Source of the DNA: Hyphomicrobiales bacterium
GTDB lineage: Bacteria > Pseudomonadota > Alphaproteobacteria > Rhizobiales > Beijerinckiaceae
Assembly (NCBI GenBank): GCA_027488155.1
Contig: JAIYCE010000099.1
Location: 1-40,898 of the forward strand
Length of the DNA: 40,898 bases
Reading direction: 5' to 3'
A program made the position numbers and the translations under genes. Of the stretch, positions 33,490 to 40,898 are shown one piece after another; position 1 is the first letter of the stretch, and every line of letters starts with the position of its first letter. The notes beneath the pieces were generated by a model, which saw only the letters and a program-made list of their open reading frames with translations, had not been told where the DNA came from and made no database searches.

Positions 33490-33819
33490 ATGGTCTTCAG
33501 CATGGTCGTACGTAGGCGTTTCCGTCGGTTCCTGATTCCGGTTGCGTTCTGGTGTCTTTCCGGAGCGTTGACGGCGTTTTTTATCACGCAGGCGCAGACC
33601 GGTCGGCGCGGTCTTGAGAACAAGGAGCGCTATGAGGCGGAGATGGCGCGCCTCGAGAGTTCACTTGTTGCTGTTAAGGCCGAGCGCGCCAATTGGGAAC
33701 GGCGTGTGGCTATGTTTCGGGCCGATCATATCGATCGGGATATCCTTGAAGAACAGGCGCGTTTGGTCCTGGGGCGTGTGCACCGCAATGATGTCGTGAT
33801 CATGGAAAAATTGCCATGA
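33490..33819 (+). CDS. FtsB/DivIC-family septum formation initiator
   Basis: The 109-residue bitopic protein has a basic cytosolic N-terminus, one membrane segment (about residues 14-34) and a periplasmic coiled coil (about 42-75, ENKERYEAEMARLESSL). A C-terminal block with DHIDRDILEEQARLVLG matches the conserved FtsB/DivIC tail. These proteins link FtsL and FtsQ in the divisome. In alphaproteobacteria this gene commonly lies between eno and pdhA, which is the case here. ATG 33502 is an alternative start. Confidence 0.88.
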   Translation: MVFSMVVRRRFRRFLIPVAFWCLSGALTAFFITQAQTGRRGLENKERYEAEMARLESSLVAVKAERANWERRVAMFRADHIDRDILEEQARLVLGRVHRNDVVIMEKLP

Positions 33820-33836
33820 ACCAGAAAGTGGTTCAT
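33816..33836. promoter_or_regulatory. Perfect inverted repeat upstream of pdhA
   Basis: ATGAACCA (33816-33823) and TGGTTCAT (33829-33836) are perfect 8-base arms around a five-base centre. They overlap the stop of the ftsB-like gene and are followed at once by an AT-rich stretch (33837-33880) that stands out from the GC-rich surroundings and probably holds the pdhA promoter. It may be an operator for the PDH operon. As a terminator it is weak, since no clean T-run follows. Confidence 0.45.
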
Positions 33837-33955
33837 TTATAAAAATATAGCAATAACAATATCTTATTAATATTTTCGAGGACTTTTCTCCCTCTCGCCA
33901 AGCGGCCCTCTCTCGTGTAATGCTAGCCAAAGGGATGAGACAGAGGGAGAGTGCG

Positions 33956-34999
33956 ATGGCGGTTGCCGCCCGTAAAAGCACAAAAAATCCCGCGCAGGCT
34001 AAGGCCTCCGCGAAAACCGGCTCTAAAAAAGCCACGACACAGTTTTCTCAAGATCAGGATATCACGGCCTATCGCGAGATGCTCTTGATCCGCCGTTTCG
34101 AGGAAAAGGCGGGCCAGATGTATGGCATGGGCCTCATCGGTGGTTTCTGCCATCTCTATATCGGCCAGGAAGCTGTGGTCGTCGGGATGCAGATGGCCAC
34201 GAAAGAGGGCGATCAGGTCATCACGGGTTATCGTGACCATGGACATATGCTGGCCTGCGGCATGGACCCCAAGGGTGTCATGGCCGAGCTGACCGGCCGA
34301 CGCGGCGGCCTCTCTAAGGGCAAGGGTGGCTCGATGCACATGTTCAGCGTCGAGAAACATTTCTATGGTGGGCATGGCATCGTCGGCGCGCAAGTGTCGC
34401 TCGGCACTGGCTTGGCTTTCGCCAATCGGTATCGCGGCAATGACAATGTATCGCTGACCTATTTCGGCGATGGTGCAGCCAATCAAGGCCAAGTCTATGA
34501 AAGCTTCAACATGGCGGAGCTGTGGAAGCTCCCCGTGATCTATGTGATTGAGAACAATCGCTATGCCATGGGCACGGCGGTTTCGCGTGCATCGGCACAG
34601 ACCGATTTTTCCAAGCGCGGCATCTCGTTCAATATTCCGGGCGAACAGGTCGACGGTATGGATGTGCGTGCCGTAAAGGCCGCCGCCGATAAGGCGATCC
34701 AATGGTGCCGCGATGGTAAGGGCCCGTATATTCTCGAAATGCAGACTTACCGCTACCGCGGGCACTCCATGTCGGATCCGGCGAAATATCGCTCGAAGGA
34801 CGAAGTGCAGAAGATGCGCGAAGAGCACGATCCTATCGAGCAGGTGCGCCGCCGTCTGCTGGAAGAGTGGAAGGTGAAGGAAGAAGAGCTCAAGGCGATC
34901 GACGCGGAAGTGCGCGACATCGTCAATGAGTCCGCGGAATTCGCCACGAACGATCCTGAGCCTGATGCGTCGGAGCTTTGGACGGACATTCTTAAGTAA
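33956..34999 (+). CDS. pdhA: Pyruvate dehydrogenase E1 component, alpha subunit
   Basis: PdhA with PdhB forms the thiamine-diphosphate E1 enzyme that decarboxylates pyruvate and acylates the lipoyl arms. The 347-residue product has a lysine/alanine-rich N-terminal extension (residues 1-30), then [24 protein letters not shown], and the ThDP/Mg motif beginning GDGAANQG at residue 171 and ending in ENN at about 201. The phosphorylation-loop region [15 protein letters not shown] follows. ATG 33956 has AGGGAGA six bases upstream; a longer reading from 33920 is unlikely. It is the first gene of the pdhA-pdhB-pdhC-aldolase-mtnA-lpdA operon, with pdhB after 61 bases. Confidence 0.97.
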   Translation: MAVAARKSTKNPAQAKASAKTGSKKATTQFSQDQDITAYREMLLIRRFEEKAGQMYGMGLIGGFCHLYIGQEAVVVGMQMATKEGDQVITGYRDHGHMLACGMDPKGVMAELTGRRGGLSKGKGGSMHMFSVEKHFYGGHGIVGAQVSLGTGLAFANRYRGNDNVSLTYFGDGAANQGQVYESFNMAELWKLPVIYVIENNRYAMGTAVSRASAQTDFSKRGISFNIPGEQVDGMDVRAVKAAADKAIQWCRDGKGPYILEMQTYRYRGHSMSDPAKYRSKDEVQKMREEHDPIEQVRRRLLEEWKVKEEELKAIDAEVRDIVNESAEFATNDPEPDASELWTDILK

Positions 35000-35060
35000 T
35001 TCGGATCGTTTGGGCCCGGCGCTATCGAGCGCGGCCCTGCCACACAATCGGAGCGCAGCA

Positions 35061-36452
35061 ATGCCGGTCGATATTTTGATGCCCGCCCTTTCGCCGACGA
35101 TGGAGAAGGGCAATCTGGCCAAATGGCTGAAAAACGAAGGCGACAAGGTGAAATCCGGCGACATCATCGCCGAGATCGAAACCGATAAGGCGACGATGGA
35201 AGTTGAAGCCGTCGATGAAGGGACGCTGGCGAAAATTCTCGTGCCTGCGGGTACGCAGGATGTGTTGGTGAACCAGCCGATCGCGATCATTGCGTCGGAA
35301 GGGGAAGATCCTGCGACTGTCAAATCAACCGGTGGCGCTAATCTGCCCGGTGACGCCGATCAGGGCGGTGTCGCCGCAAAGCCTGTGGCTGCTCCCGTTG
35401 CATCGCCCGCCATCGTGCAGGGCGTGAGCGAATCCTACGACGCGTCTTCGGAAGTGCCAGCCGGTGCCGAACTTGTCTCCATCACGATGCGCGAAGCGCT
35501 CCGCGATGCGATGGCGGAAGAAATGCGTCGTGACGAGGCTGTCTTCGTCATGGGCGAAGAAGTTGCCGAGTATCAGGGTGCCTATAAGGTCACGCAGGGT
35601 CTGTTGCAGGAATTCGGTGCGCGTCGCGTGATTGACACGCCGATTACCGAGCATGGTTTTGCTGGTATCGGCGTCGGCGCGGCTTTTGCCGGACTGAAGC
35701 CTATCGTCGAGTTCATGACATTTAATTTCGCCATGCAGGCGATTGACCAGATCATCAACTCGGCTGCGAAAACGCTTTACATGTCGGGCGGGCAGATGGG
35801 TTGCCCCATCGTGTTTCGTGGCCCGAATGGTGCGGCTTCGCGTGTCGCGGCTCAGCATTCGCAGGATTATTCGGCTTGGTATTCCAATATTCCCGGTTTG
35901 AAGGTGGTTGCTCCGTCGAATGCAATCGATGCGAAAGGACTTTTGAAATCCGCCATCCGCGATCCCAATCCGGTGATCTTTCTCGAAAATGAAATTCTTT
36001 ATGGGCAGACGGCACTGGTACCTAAGGGCGACGACTTCACCGTGCCGATTGGCAAGGCGCGGATTGTGCGGCCCGGCAAGGACGTCACGATCGTTTCCTT
36101 CTCGATTGGCATGACATACGCGCTTAAGGCGGCGGAAGAACTTGCGAAGAAGCACATTTATGCGGAAGTGATCGATCTCCGGACGATCCGCCCGATGGAC
36201 ATCGATACGGTTCTGGCCTCCGTCATCAAGACGGGCCGTTGCGTGACGGTTGAAGAGGGTTGGCCGCAATCCGGTGTCGGCTCGGAGATTTCCGCACAGA
36301 TCATGGAGCGCGCGTTCGATTATCTCGACGCTCCGGTCAAACGCGTGTGCGGCAAGGATGTGCCCATGCCATATGCTGCCAATCTCGAAAAGCTCGCTTT
36401 GCCGTCCGTGCAAGACGTCATCGATGCCGTTCGCGCTGTGACCTATCGCTAA
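35061..36452 (+). CDS. pdhB: Pyruvate dehydrogenase E1 component, beta subunit with lipoyl domain
   Basis: The 463-residue product joins an N-terminal lipoyl domain (residues 1-80, lipoyl lysine Lys43 in [11 protein letters not shown]) through an Ala/Pro-rich linker to a transketolase-type E1 beta body (about residues 137-463). The body contains [46 protein letters not shown] and [13 protein letters not shown]. Lipoylated E1 beta is known in alphaproteobacteria and absent from E. coli. Its lipoyl domain is nearly identical to that of PdhC. Translation from ATG 35061 fits the domain start. pdhC follows after 11 bases. Confidence 0.97.
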   Translation: MPVDILMPALSPTMEKGNLAKWLKNEGDKVKSGDIIAEIETDKATMEVEAVDEGTLAKILVPAGTQDVLVNQPIAIIASEGEDPATVKSTGGANLPGDADQGGVAAKPVAAPVASPAIVQGVSESYDASSEVPAGAELVSITMREALRDAMAEEMRRDEAVFVMGEEVAEYQGAYKVTQGLLQEFGARRVIDTPITEHGFAGIGVGAAFAGLKPIVEFMTFNFAMQAIDQIINSAAKTLYMSGGQMGCPIVFRGPNGAASRVAAQHSQDYSAWYSNIPGLKVVAPSNAIDAKGLLKSAIRDPNPVIFLENEILYGQTALVPKGDDFTVPIGKARIVRPGKDVTIVSFSIGMTYALKAAEELAKKHIYAEVIDLRTIRPMDIDTVLASVIKTGRCVTVEEGWPQSGVGSEISAQIMERAFDYLDAPVKRVCGKDVPMPYAANLEKLALPSVQDVIDAVRAVTYR

Positions 36453-36463
36453 GGAGACGCGCC

Positions 36464-37795
36464 ATGCCCGTCAATATTTTGATGCCTGCGCTCTCGCCCA
36501 CAATGGAAAAGGGCAATCTGGCGAAATGGCTGAAGAAGGAAGGCGATACGATCAAATCAGGCGACATCATCGCTGAGATTGAGACTGACAAGGCGACGAT
36601 GGAAGTCGAAGCTGTTGATGAGGGCACACTTGCAAAGATCATCGTGCCGGAAGGCGCGCAGGATGTGCCGGTGAACGAGATCATCGCGGTAATCGCAGGC
36701 GAGGGGGAAGACGCTTCAAGCGTGAAAGCACCAGCGGCTGCGAAAGCGGCGTCGGCGCCTGCTGCTGTTTCTGCGCCTGCACCTGCTGCTGCGCCTGCTA
36801 TGCCTTCCGCGAGCGCGCCTGCGCCTGCTGCCCCGATCGTCGCTGCCCCGCAGAGCGGCGCGCGCGTATTTGCATCGCCGCTCGCCAAGCGCATCGCGCG
36901 TGAGGCGGGGATCGATATTGCCGTTATTGCTGGTTCTGGACCGCATGGCCGCGTTGTCGAGCGGGACGTTCGCTCGGCGCTTGAAGGCGGCACTGCGAAG
37001 GCCGCACCGCGTCCATCCGCCCCCTTGGCGGCGAGCGGTCCTGCACCAGTGCAAGGCATGGGCGACGAAACGATCAAGAAAATGTTCGCGCAGGGTTCAT
37101 ATCAAGAGATCCCGCACGATTCCATGCGCAAGACAATTGCGCGCCGTCTGACGGAAGCAAAATCGACCATTCCACATTTCTATCTCACGGTGGATTGCGA
37201 GCTCGATGGCTTGCTGGCGCTGCGCGAGCAAATCAACGCGGCGGCGCCTGTTGTCGACGGCAAGCCCACTTACAAAGTCTCGGTCAACGATTTCGTGATC
37301 AAGGCGTTGGCGCTTGCGCTGAAGCGCGTGCCGGATGCCAATGTCACCTGGACCGATGGGGCGATGCTGAAACACACCACTTGCGATGTTGGTGTTGCGG
37401 TATCGATCCCGGGCGGCCTCATCACGCCGGTCGTGCGCGATGCCGACAAAAAGACGTTGTCCTTGATCTCCAACGAGATGAAGGATTACGCGGCACGCGC
37501 AAAAGCGCGCAAGCTGAAGCCCGAAGAATATCAGGGCGGCACAACGGCGGTCAGTAATCTCGGCATGTTCGGCATCAAGGATTTCGCTGCTGTCATCAAT
37601 CCGCCGCATGCGACGATTCTTGCGGTCGGCGCGGGTGAACAGCGCGTCGTCGTCAAAAATGGCGCTCCTGCTGTTGCTACTGTGATGAGCGTAACGCTTT
37701 CGACAGATCATCGTGCGGTCGACGGTGCGCTCGGCGCTGAGTTCTTGTCGGCGTTCAAGACCCTGATCGAGAAGCCGATGGCGATGCTCGTCTGA
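36464..37795 (+). CDS. pdhC: Dihydrolipoamide acetyltransferase, E2 of pyruvate dehydrogenase
   Basis: E2 forms the core of the PDH complex and transfers the acetyl group from lipoate to CoA. The 443-residue product has one lipoyl domain (residues 1-80, Lys43), an Ala/Pro-rich flexible linker (about 85-130), a peripheral subunit-binding domain (about 134-168, [17 protein letters not shown]), a second linker, and the catalytic domain ending with [13 protein letters not shown] (His416, Asp420). AAGGAG precedes the ATG. It is separated from the aldolase gene by 18 bases, so transcription very likely continues. Confidence 0.97.
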   Translation: MPVNILMPALSPTMEKGNLAKWLKKEGDTIKSGDIIAEIETDKATMEVEAVDEGTLAKIIVPEGAQDVPVNEIIAVIAGEGEDASSVKAPAAAKAASAPAAVSAPAPAAAPAMPSASAPAPAAPIVAAPQSGARVFASPLAKRIAREAGIDIAVIAGSGPHGRVVERDVRSALEGGTAKAAPRPSAPLAASGPAPVQGMGDETIKKMFAQGSYQEIPHDSMRKTIARRLTEAKSTIPHFYLTVDCELDGLLALREQINAAAPVVDGKPTYKVSVNDFVIKALALALKRVPDANVTWTDGAMLKHTTCDVGVAVSIPGGLITPVVRDADKKTLSLISNEMKDYAARAKARKLKPEEYQGGTTAVSNLGMFGIKDFAAVINPPHATILAVGAGEQRVVVKNGAPAVATVMSVTLSTDHRAVDGALGAEFLSAFKTLIEKPMAMLV

Positions 37796-37813
37796 TCAAT
37801 CCGTGAGGAGCGT

Positions 37814-38482
37814 GTGCCTGAGCGCGGAAACCCAAGCGAGGAGATGAGCGCCGCGATTGCGGAGGCCTATCGTTCGCTTGCGCGCGATCGGCTCATTCTC
37901 CACGCGGCTGGTAATGTAAGCCTTCGCACGCGCGGTGGTTTTCTAATTACACCTTCAGGTATTCCCGCAGAGGCGTTGACAGCGGAATCCATCATTTCGA
38001 TGGGGCTCGACGGCAAGCCCAAGCAAGCGGGCAAGCCTTCAAGCGAATGGCGGTTTCATCGCGACATTTATGCAGCGCGTAAGGATGTCGGTGCTATCGT
38101 GCATACGCACTCCCCAGCTGCGACAGCGCTTTCATGTCAACGCCGTGCTTTGCCGCCGTTTCATTACATGATCGGCGTGGCCGGTGGCGCGGATGTTCGC
38201 TGTGCTGATTATGCTCTGTTCGGTACGCAAGAATTATCAGACGCTGTGCTTGTCGCGCTTGAAGGGCGCAAAGCGTGCCTCATGGCCAATCATGGGATGA
38301 TTGCTGTCGGCAAAGATCTTTCAGACGCTTTGTCTTTGGCTGCGGAAGTCGAGAATCTCTGCGATCTCTATCAACGTTCATGCGTTTACGGGCCGCCTGT
38401 TCTGCTCAGCGATGCTGAGATGAAAGCGGCGCTGGTTGCGTTTAGGTCCTATGGGCAGCGCGGCAGCGGGAGGAAGCCATGA
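37814..38482 (+). CDS. Class II aldolase, L-fuculose-phosphate aldolase type (probable DHAP-shunt Ald2)
   Basis: The 222-residue product closely follows E. coli FucA. It has [24 protein letters not shown] with catalytic Glu78, [11 protein letters not shown] with zinc ligands His97 and His99, [20 protein letters not shown] and ANHG with His160. The family cleaves ketose 1-phosphates to DHAP and an aldehyde. Because it overlaps mtnA by four bases (ATGA), the likely substrate is 5-deoxyribulose 1-phosphate or 5-methylthioribulose 1-phosphate, giving DHAP plus acetaldehyde or methylthioacetaldehyde, as in the DHAP shunt. That is inference. An MtnB-type dehydratase is the main alternative, but the SSEW motif favours an aldolase. 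The start is GTG 37814; ATG 37844 is possible. Confidence 0.88.
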   Translation: MPERGNPSEEMSAAIAEAYRSLARDRLILHAAGNVSLRTRGGFLITPSGIPAEALTAESIISMGLDGKPKQAGKPSSEWRFHRDIYAARKDVGAIVHTHSPAATALSCQRRALPPFHYMIGVAGGADVRCADYALFGTQELSDAVLVALEGRKACLMANHGMIAVGKDLSDALSLAAEVENLCDLYQRSCVYGPPVLLSDAEMKAALVAFRSYGQRGSGRKP

Positions 38483-39537
38483 GTGTCGAGACAATGCGGA
38501 TCGAGAATGGTTTTCTGCAATTGATCGATCAGCGTGTGTTACCGCTCGCTTTCGAAACCGTGATGTGTCGCAATGCCGCTGAAACGGCGGAGGCGATCCG
38601 CTCGATGGTGGTGCGTGGCGCACCGGCCATCGGTTGCGCGGCGGCCTATGGTGTTGCGCTTGAAGCGCGCATCGCAGCTGGCCAGATGAGGCCGATTTTC
38701 GACGCGACGCTGGAACAGGCTTTTTCTATTCTCGCAGCCAGCCGACCGACCGCAGTCAACCTGTTCTGGGCGCTTGAGCGGATGCGCAGGCTTTGGACGC
38801 AGCAAGGACATATGCCGTCCGACGAGGTTGCAGCGCTGCTTTTCCATGAAGCGTGCGCCATCTTTGAAGAAGACATCGCTGCGAACCGGGCGATGGGTGC
38901 ACATGGTGCAGCGCTTCTCACGCAGGACGCACGGGTTCTGACCCATTGCAATGCGGGCGCATTAGCCACGGCAGGCCATGGCACGGCGCTCGGCGTGATC
39001 CGTTCGGCAGTCGAAGCGGGAAAGAACATCAGCGTGATCGCTGATGAGACGCGGCCCTTCTTGCAGGGCGCACGTTTGACGGCATGGGAAATGGTGCAAG
39101 AGAAAATCCCTGTCACGCTGATCGCTGACAATATGGCCGGCCATATGATGAAGAGTGGCGCCATCGATGCCGTCATCGTTGGGGCCGACCGGATTGCCGC
39201 GAATGGCGATGTTGCCAACAAGATTGGCACCTATATGGTCGCCGTGCTCGCTGCGAGACACAATATTCCGTTTTATGTCGCTGCACCTTTGTCGACCTTC
39301 GATTTATCGGCTGCTAGTGGCGATGCCATTCCGATCGAGGAAAGATCAGCCGACGAGGTTACGGGTTTTCGGAATGTACGCTGGGCGCCAGAAGGTGTTT
39401 TGGTTGCTAACCCTGCTTTCGATGTCACCCCCGCCGAATTGATCGCCGCCATTATCACCGAAAAAGGTGTGATCTCGCGGCCGGACCGCAACACAGTTGC
39501 AGCGCATTGCAGCGCCGCGAATATGAACAAGACATGA
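38479..39537 (+). CDS. mtnA: S-methyl-5-thioribose-1-phosphate isomerase
   Basis: MtnA isomerises methylthioribose 1-phosphate (and 5-deoxyribose 1-phosphate) to the ribulose form. The 352-residue product has [16 protein letters not shown], the catalytic Cys157 in [27 protein letters not shown] and the catalytic Asp237 in [19 protein letters not shown], as in the Bacillus enzyme. Its start overlaps the aldolase stop, and lpdA begins 12 bases after its stop, so it lies inside the PDH operon. No mtnP, mtnN, mtnK, mtnB or mtnC is present in the window, so the upstream steps must be encoded elsewhere. Confidence 0.95.
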   Translation: MSVETMRIENGFLQLIDQRVLPLAFETVMCRNAAETAEAIRSMVVRGAPAIGCAAAYGVALEARIAAGQMRPIFDATLEQAFSILAASRPTAVNLFWALERMRRLWTQQGHMPSDEVAALLFHEACAIFEEDIAANRAMGAHGAALLTQDARVLTHCNAGALATAGHGTALGVIRSAVEAGKNISVIADETRPFLQGARLTAWEMVQEKIPVTLIADNMAGHMMKSGAIDAVIVGADRIAANGDVANKIGTYMVAVLAARHNIPFYVAAPLSTFDLSAASGDAIPIEERSADEVTGFRNVRWAPEGVLVANPAFDVTPAELIAAIITEKGVISRPDRNTVAAHCSAANMNKT

Positions 39538-39549
39538 AGGGATAAACTC

Positions 39550-40898
39550 ATGGCCGATCAATATGACGTGATCATCATCGGCGGCGGGCCGGGCGGTTAT
39601 GTTGCCGCCATTCGTGCAGCGCAGCTCGGCTTTAAAACCGCTGTGGTGGAGCGCGAACATCTTGGCGGCATCTGTCTGAATTGGGGCTGCATCCCGACCA
39701 AGGCGCTGCTGCGCTCGGCTGAAATTTATCATTATATGCAGCACCCCGGCGATTATGGGCTTAAGCTCAATGGCACCGTGTCGGTGGATGCGGCGGCTGT
39801 CGTGAAGCGTTCGCGTGGCGTGTCGGCACAGCTCAATGGCGGCGTTGCGTTTTTGCTTAAGAAGAACAAGGTCGATGTGATCTGGGGAGAAGCGTCGATT
39901 TCGAAGGTCGGTGAAATCAAAGTCAGCGCGCCGAAGAAGCCTGCTGTGCAACCGCAGAACCCGGTGCCTAAAGGCGTTCTCGGCGAGGGCGTTTACAAAG
40001 CGAAGAACATCATCGTTTCAACCGGCGCGCGGCCGCGTGTGATTCCCGGGATCGAACCGGATGGCAAAAACATCTGGACCTATTTCGAAGCGATGGTACC
40101 GCCTTCCATGCCGAAATCTTTGATCGTGATGGGTTCGGGCGCGATTGGGATCGAGTTCGCGTCTTTCTATCGCACCATGGGCTCTGAGGTGACGGTCATC
40201 GAATTGATGCCGCAGATCCTGCCGGTCGAAGATGCCGAAATTGCCGCGCTCGCCCGCAAGCGGTTTGAAAAGCAGGGCATGAAAATTGTCACTGGCGCGA
40301 AGGTGACCAAGGTCGAGAAAACGTCGGCGGGCGTCATCGCCCATATCGAAGATGAGAAGGGCAATAAGCAGCAGATTTCAGCCGAGAAATTGATCTCGGC
40401 AGTGGGCGTTGTCGGCAATGTCGAAAACCTCGGACTCGAGGCGCTCGGCGTGAAGATGGAGCGCGGCACGATCGTCACCGACGGGCGCGGCGCAACGAAT
40501 GTGAAAGGCATCTATGCCATCGGCGACGTCGCCGGGGCCCCCATGTTGGCGCATAAGGCGGAGCATGAGGGCGTGATCTGCGTCGAGACGATTAAGGGGC
40601 TGCACACCCATCCGATGGACAAGGCGATGATCCCCGGTTGTACCTATTGCCATCCGCAGATTGCCTCGGTCGGGCTCACGGAAGCCAAGGCGAAGGAGAA
40701 GGGCTACGACATTCGGGTCGGGCGGTTCCCCTTTATGGGCAATGGCAAGGCCATCGCCCTGGGCGAGCCGGATGGGCTCGTGAAGACAGTCTTCGATAAG
40801 AAGACCGGCAAACTCTTGGGTGCCCATATGATCGGGGCTGAGGTGACGGAGCTCATTCAGGGCTATGTGATCGCCATGAACCTTGAAACGACCGAGGA
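39550..40898 (+). CDS. lpdA: Dihydrolipoyl dehydrogenase (E3), 3' end beyond window
   Basis: E3 reoxidises dihydrolipoamide with FAD and NAD+. The 449 visible codons are open and start MADQYDVIIIGGGPGGYVAA (FAD-binding). The redox disulfide Cys42/Cys47 lies in GGICLNWGCIPTK, a second nucleotide-binding GSGAIGIEFAS, AIGDVAGAPMLAHKAEHEG, and the start of the dimerisation domain with CTYCHPQIASVG. It includes the alphaproteobacterial insertion with KPAVQPQNPVPKG. It is incomplete: the C-terminal His-Glu motif (HPHPTLSE) lies beyond base 40898. AGGG lies just upstream of the ATG. It completes the PDH gene set. Confidence 0.96.
   Translation, partial: MADQYDVIIIGGGPGGYVAAIRAAQLGFKTAVVEREHLGGICLNWGCIPTKALLRSAEIYHYMQHPGDYGLKLNGTVSVDAAAVVKRSRGVSAQLNGGVAFLLKKNKVDVIWGEASISKVGEIKVSAPKKPAVQPQNPVPKGVLGEGVYKAKNIIVSTGARPRVIPGIEPDGKNIWTYFEAMVPPSMPKSLIVMGSGAIGIEFASFYRTMGSEVTVIELMPQILPVEDAEIAALARKRFEKQGMKIVTGAKVTKVEKTSAGVIAHIEDEKGNKQQISAEKLISAVGVVGNVENLGLEALGVKMERGTIVTDGRGATNVKGIYAIGDVAGAPMLAHKAEHEGVICVETIKGLHTHPMDKAMIPGCTYCHPQIASVGLTEAKAKEKGYDIRVGRFPFMGNGKAIALGEPDGLVKTVFDKKTGKLLGAHMIGAEVTELIQGYVIAMNLETTE

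Noticed and set aside
33837-33880. AT-rich block as an attachment site or replication element
   Set aside because: No repeated iterons, integrase or flanking tRNA; position before pdhA makes a promoter region the simpler reading.
33923-35323. 466-residue minus-strand frame opposite pdhA and the start of pdhB
   Set aside because: It mirrors pdhA and the lipoyl domain coding sequence, and no independent motif or start signal is present.
37814-38482. Aldolase-fold gene as MtnB (methylthioribulose-1-phosphate dehydratase) of the universal methionine salvage pathway
   Set aside because: Motif order [19 protein letters not shown] and ANHG follows FucA more closely, and no mtnC or mtnD lies nearby. 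Kept as an alternative in the feature text rather than as the call.

Overview
The window is a dense stretch of core chromosome from an alphaproteobacterium, most likely of the Hyphomicrobiales (Rhizobiales). The signs are the order pyrH-frr-uppS-cdsA-dxr-rseP-bamA-lpxD-fabZ-lpxA-lpxI-lpxB, LpxI in place of LpxH, a pyruvate dehydrogenase E1 beta subunit that carries its own lipoyl domain, the GTTC-N7-GTTC type of LexA operator in front of lexA, and the secG-pyrG-kdsA-eno-pdh order. The family cannot be fixed by reading alone. The separate trpE and trpG genes (not fused, as in Rhizobium) sitting in a ppiD-trpEGDC-moaC-moeA-lexA run would fit a Beijerinckiaceae- or Methylocystaceae-like genome. 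No tRNA, rRNA, insertion sequence, prophage or CRISPR array was seen, and no gene-free stretch exceeds about 205 bases.

Layout. Bases 1-11791 (+) form an envelope-building block: the end of pyrH, ribosome recycling factor, undecaprenyl-PP and CDP-diacylglycerol synthesis, the MEP enzyme Dxr, the RseP site-2 protease, BamA, and the early lipid A pathway (LpxD, FabZ, LpxA, LpxI, LpxB). A terminator-like hairpin separates bamA from lpxD. Bases 11875-14761 (-) hold gltA and gltX. comEC (+) then converges on lexA (-), with only six bases between the two stops. Bases 17173-25498 (-) are a compact series ppiD-trpE-trpG-trpD-trpC-moaC-moeA, joined by overlaps, followed by lexA with its own SOS promoter. 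Bases 25684-31401 (+) carry tpiA, secG, pyrG, a VOC-fold gene, kdsA and a Tat-exported metallo-beta-lactamase-fold hydrolase. queF (-) is next, divergent from eno (+), which is followed by an ftsB-like gene.

The last block (33956-40898, +) is a pyruvate dehydrogenase operon, pdhA-pdhB-pdhC-lpdA, with two genes inserted before lpdA: a fuculose-phosphate-type class II aldolase and mtnA (methylthioribose-1-phosphate isomerase). Together these two match the core of the DHAP shunt, which salvages 5'-deoxyadenosine and methylthioadenosine. 5'-Deoxyadenosine is the by-product of lipoyl synthase, the radical-SAM enzyme that completes the lipoyl arms of PdhB and PdhC. This placement suggests a coupling of cofactor synthesis and by-product salvage inside the PDH operon, and it is the most interesting observation in the window.

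Regulatory signals worth following are an inverted pair of CtrA-type half sites (TTAACCAT) between rseP and bamA, a LexA box inside the lexA promoter spacer, repeated TTGCCGCA elements upstream of gltA, and a perfect inverted repeat at the AT-rich region upstream of pdhA.
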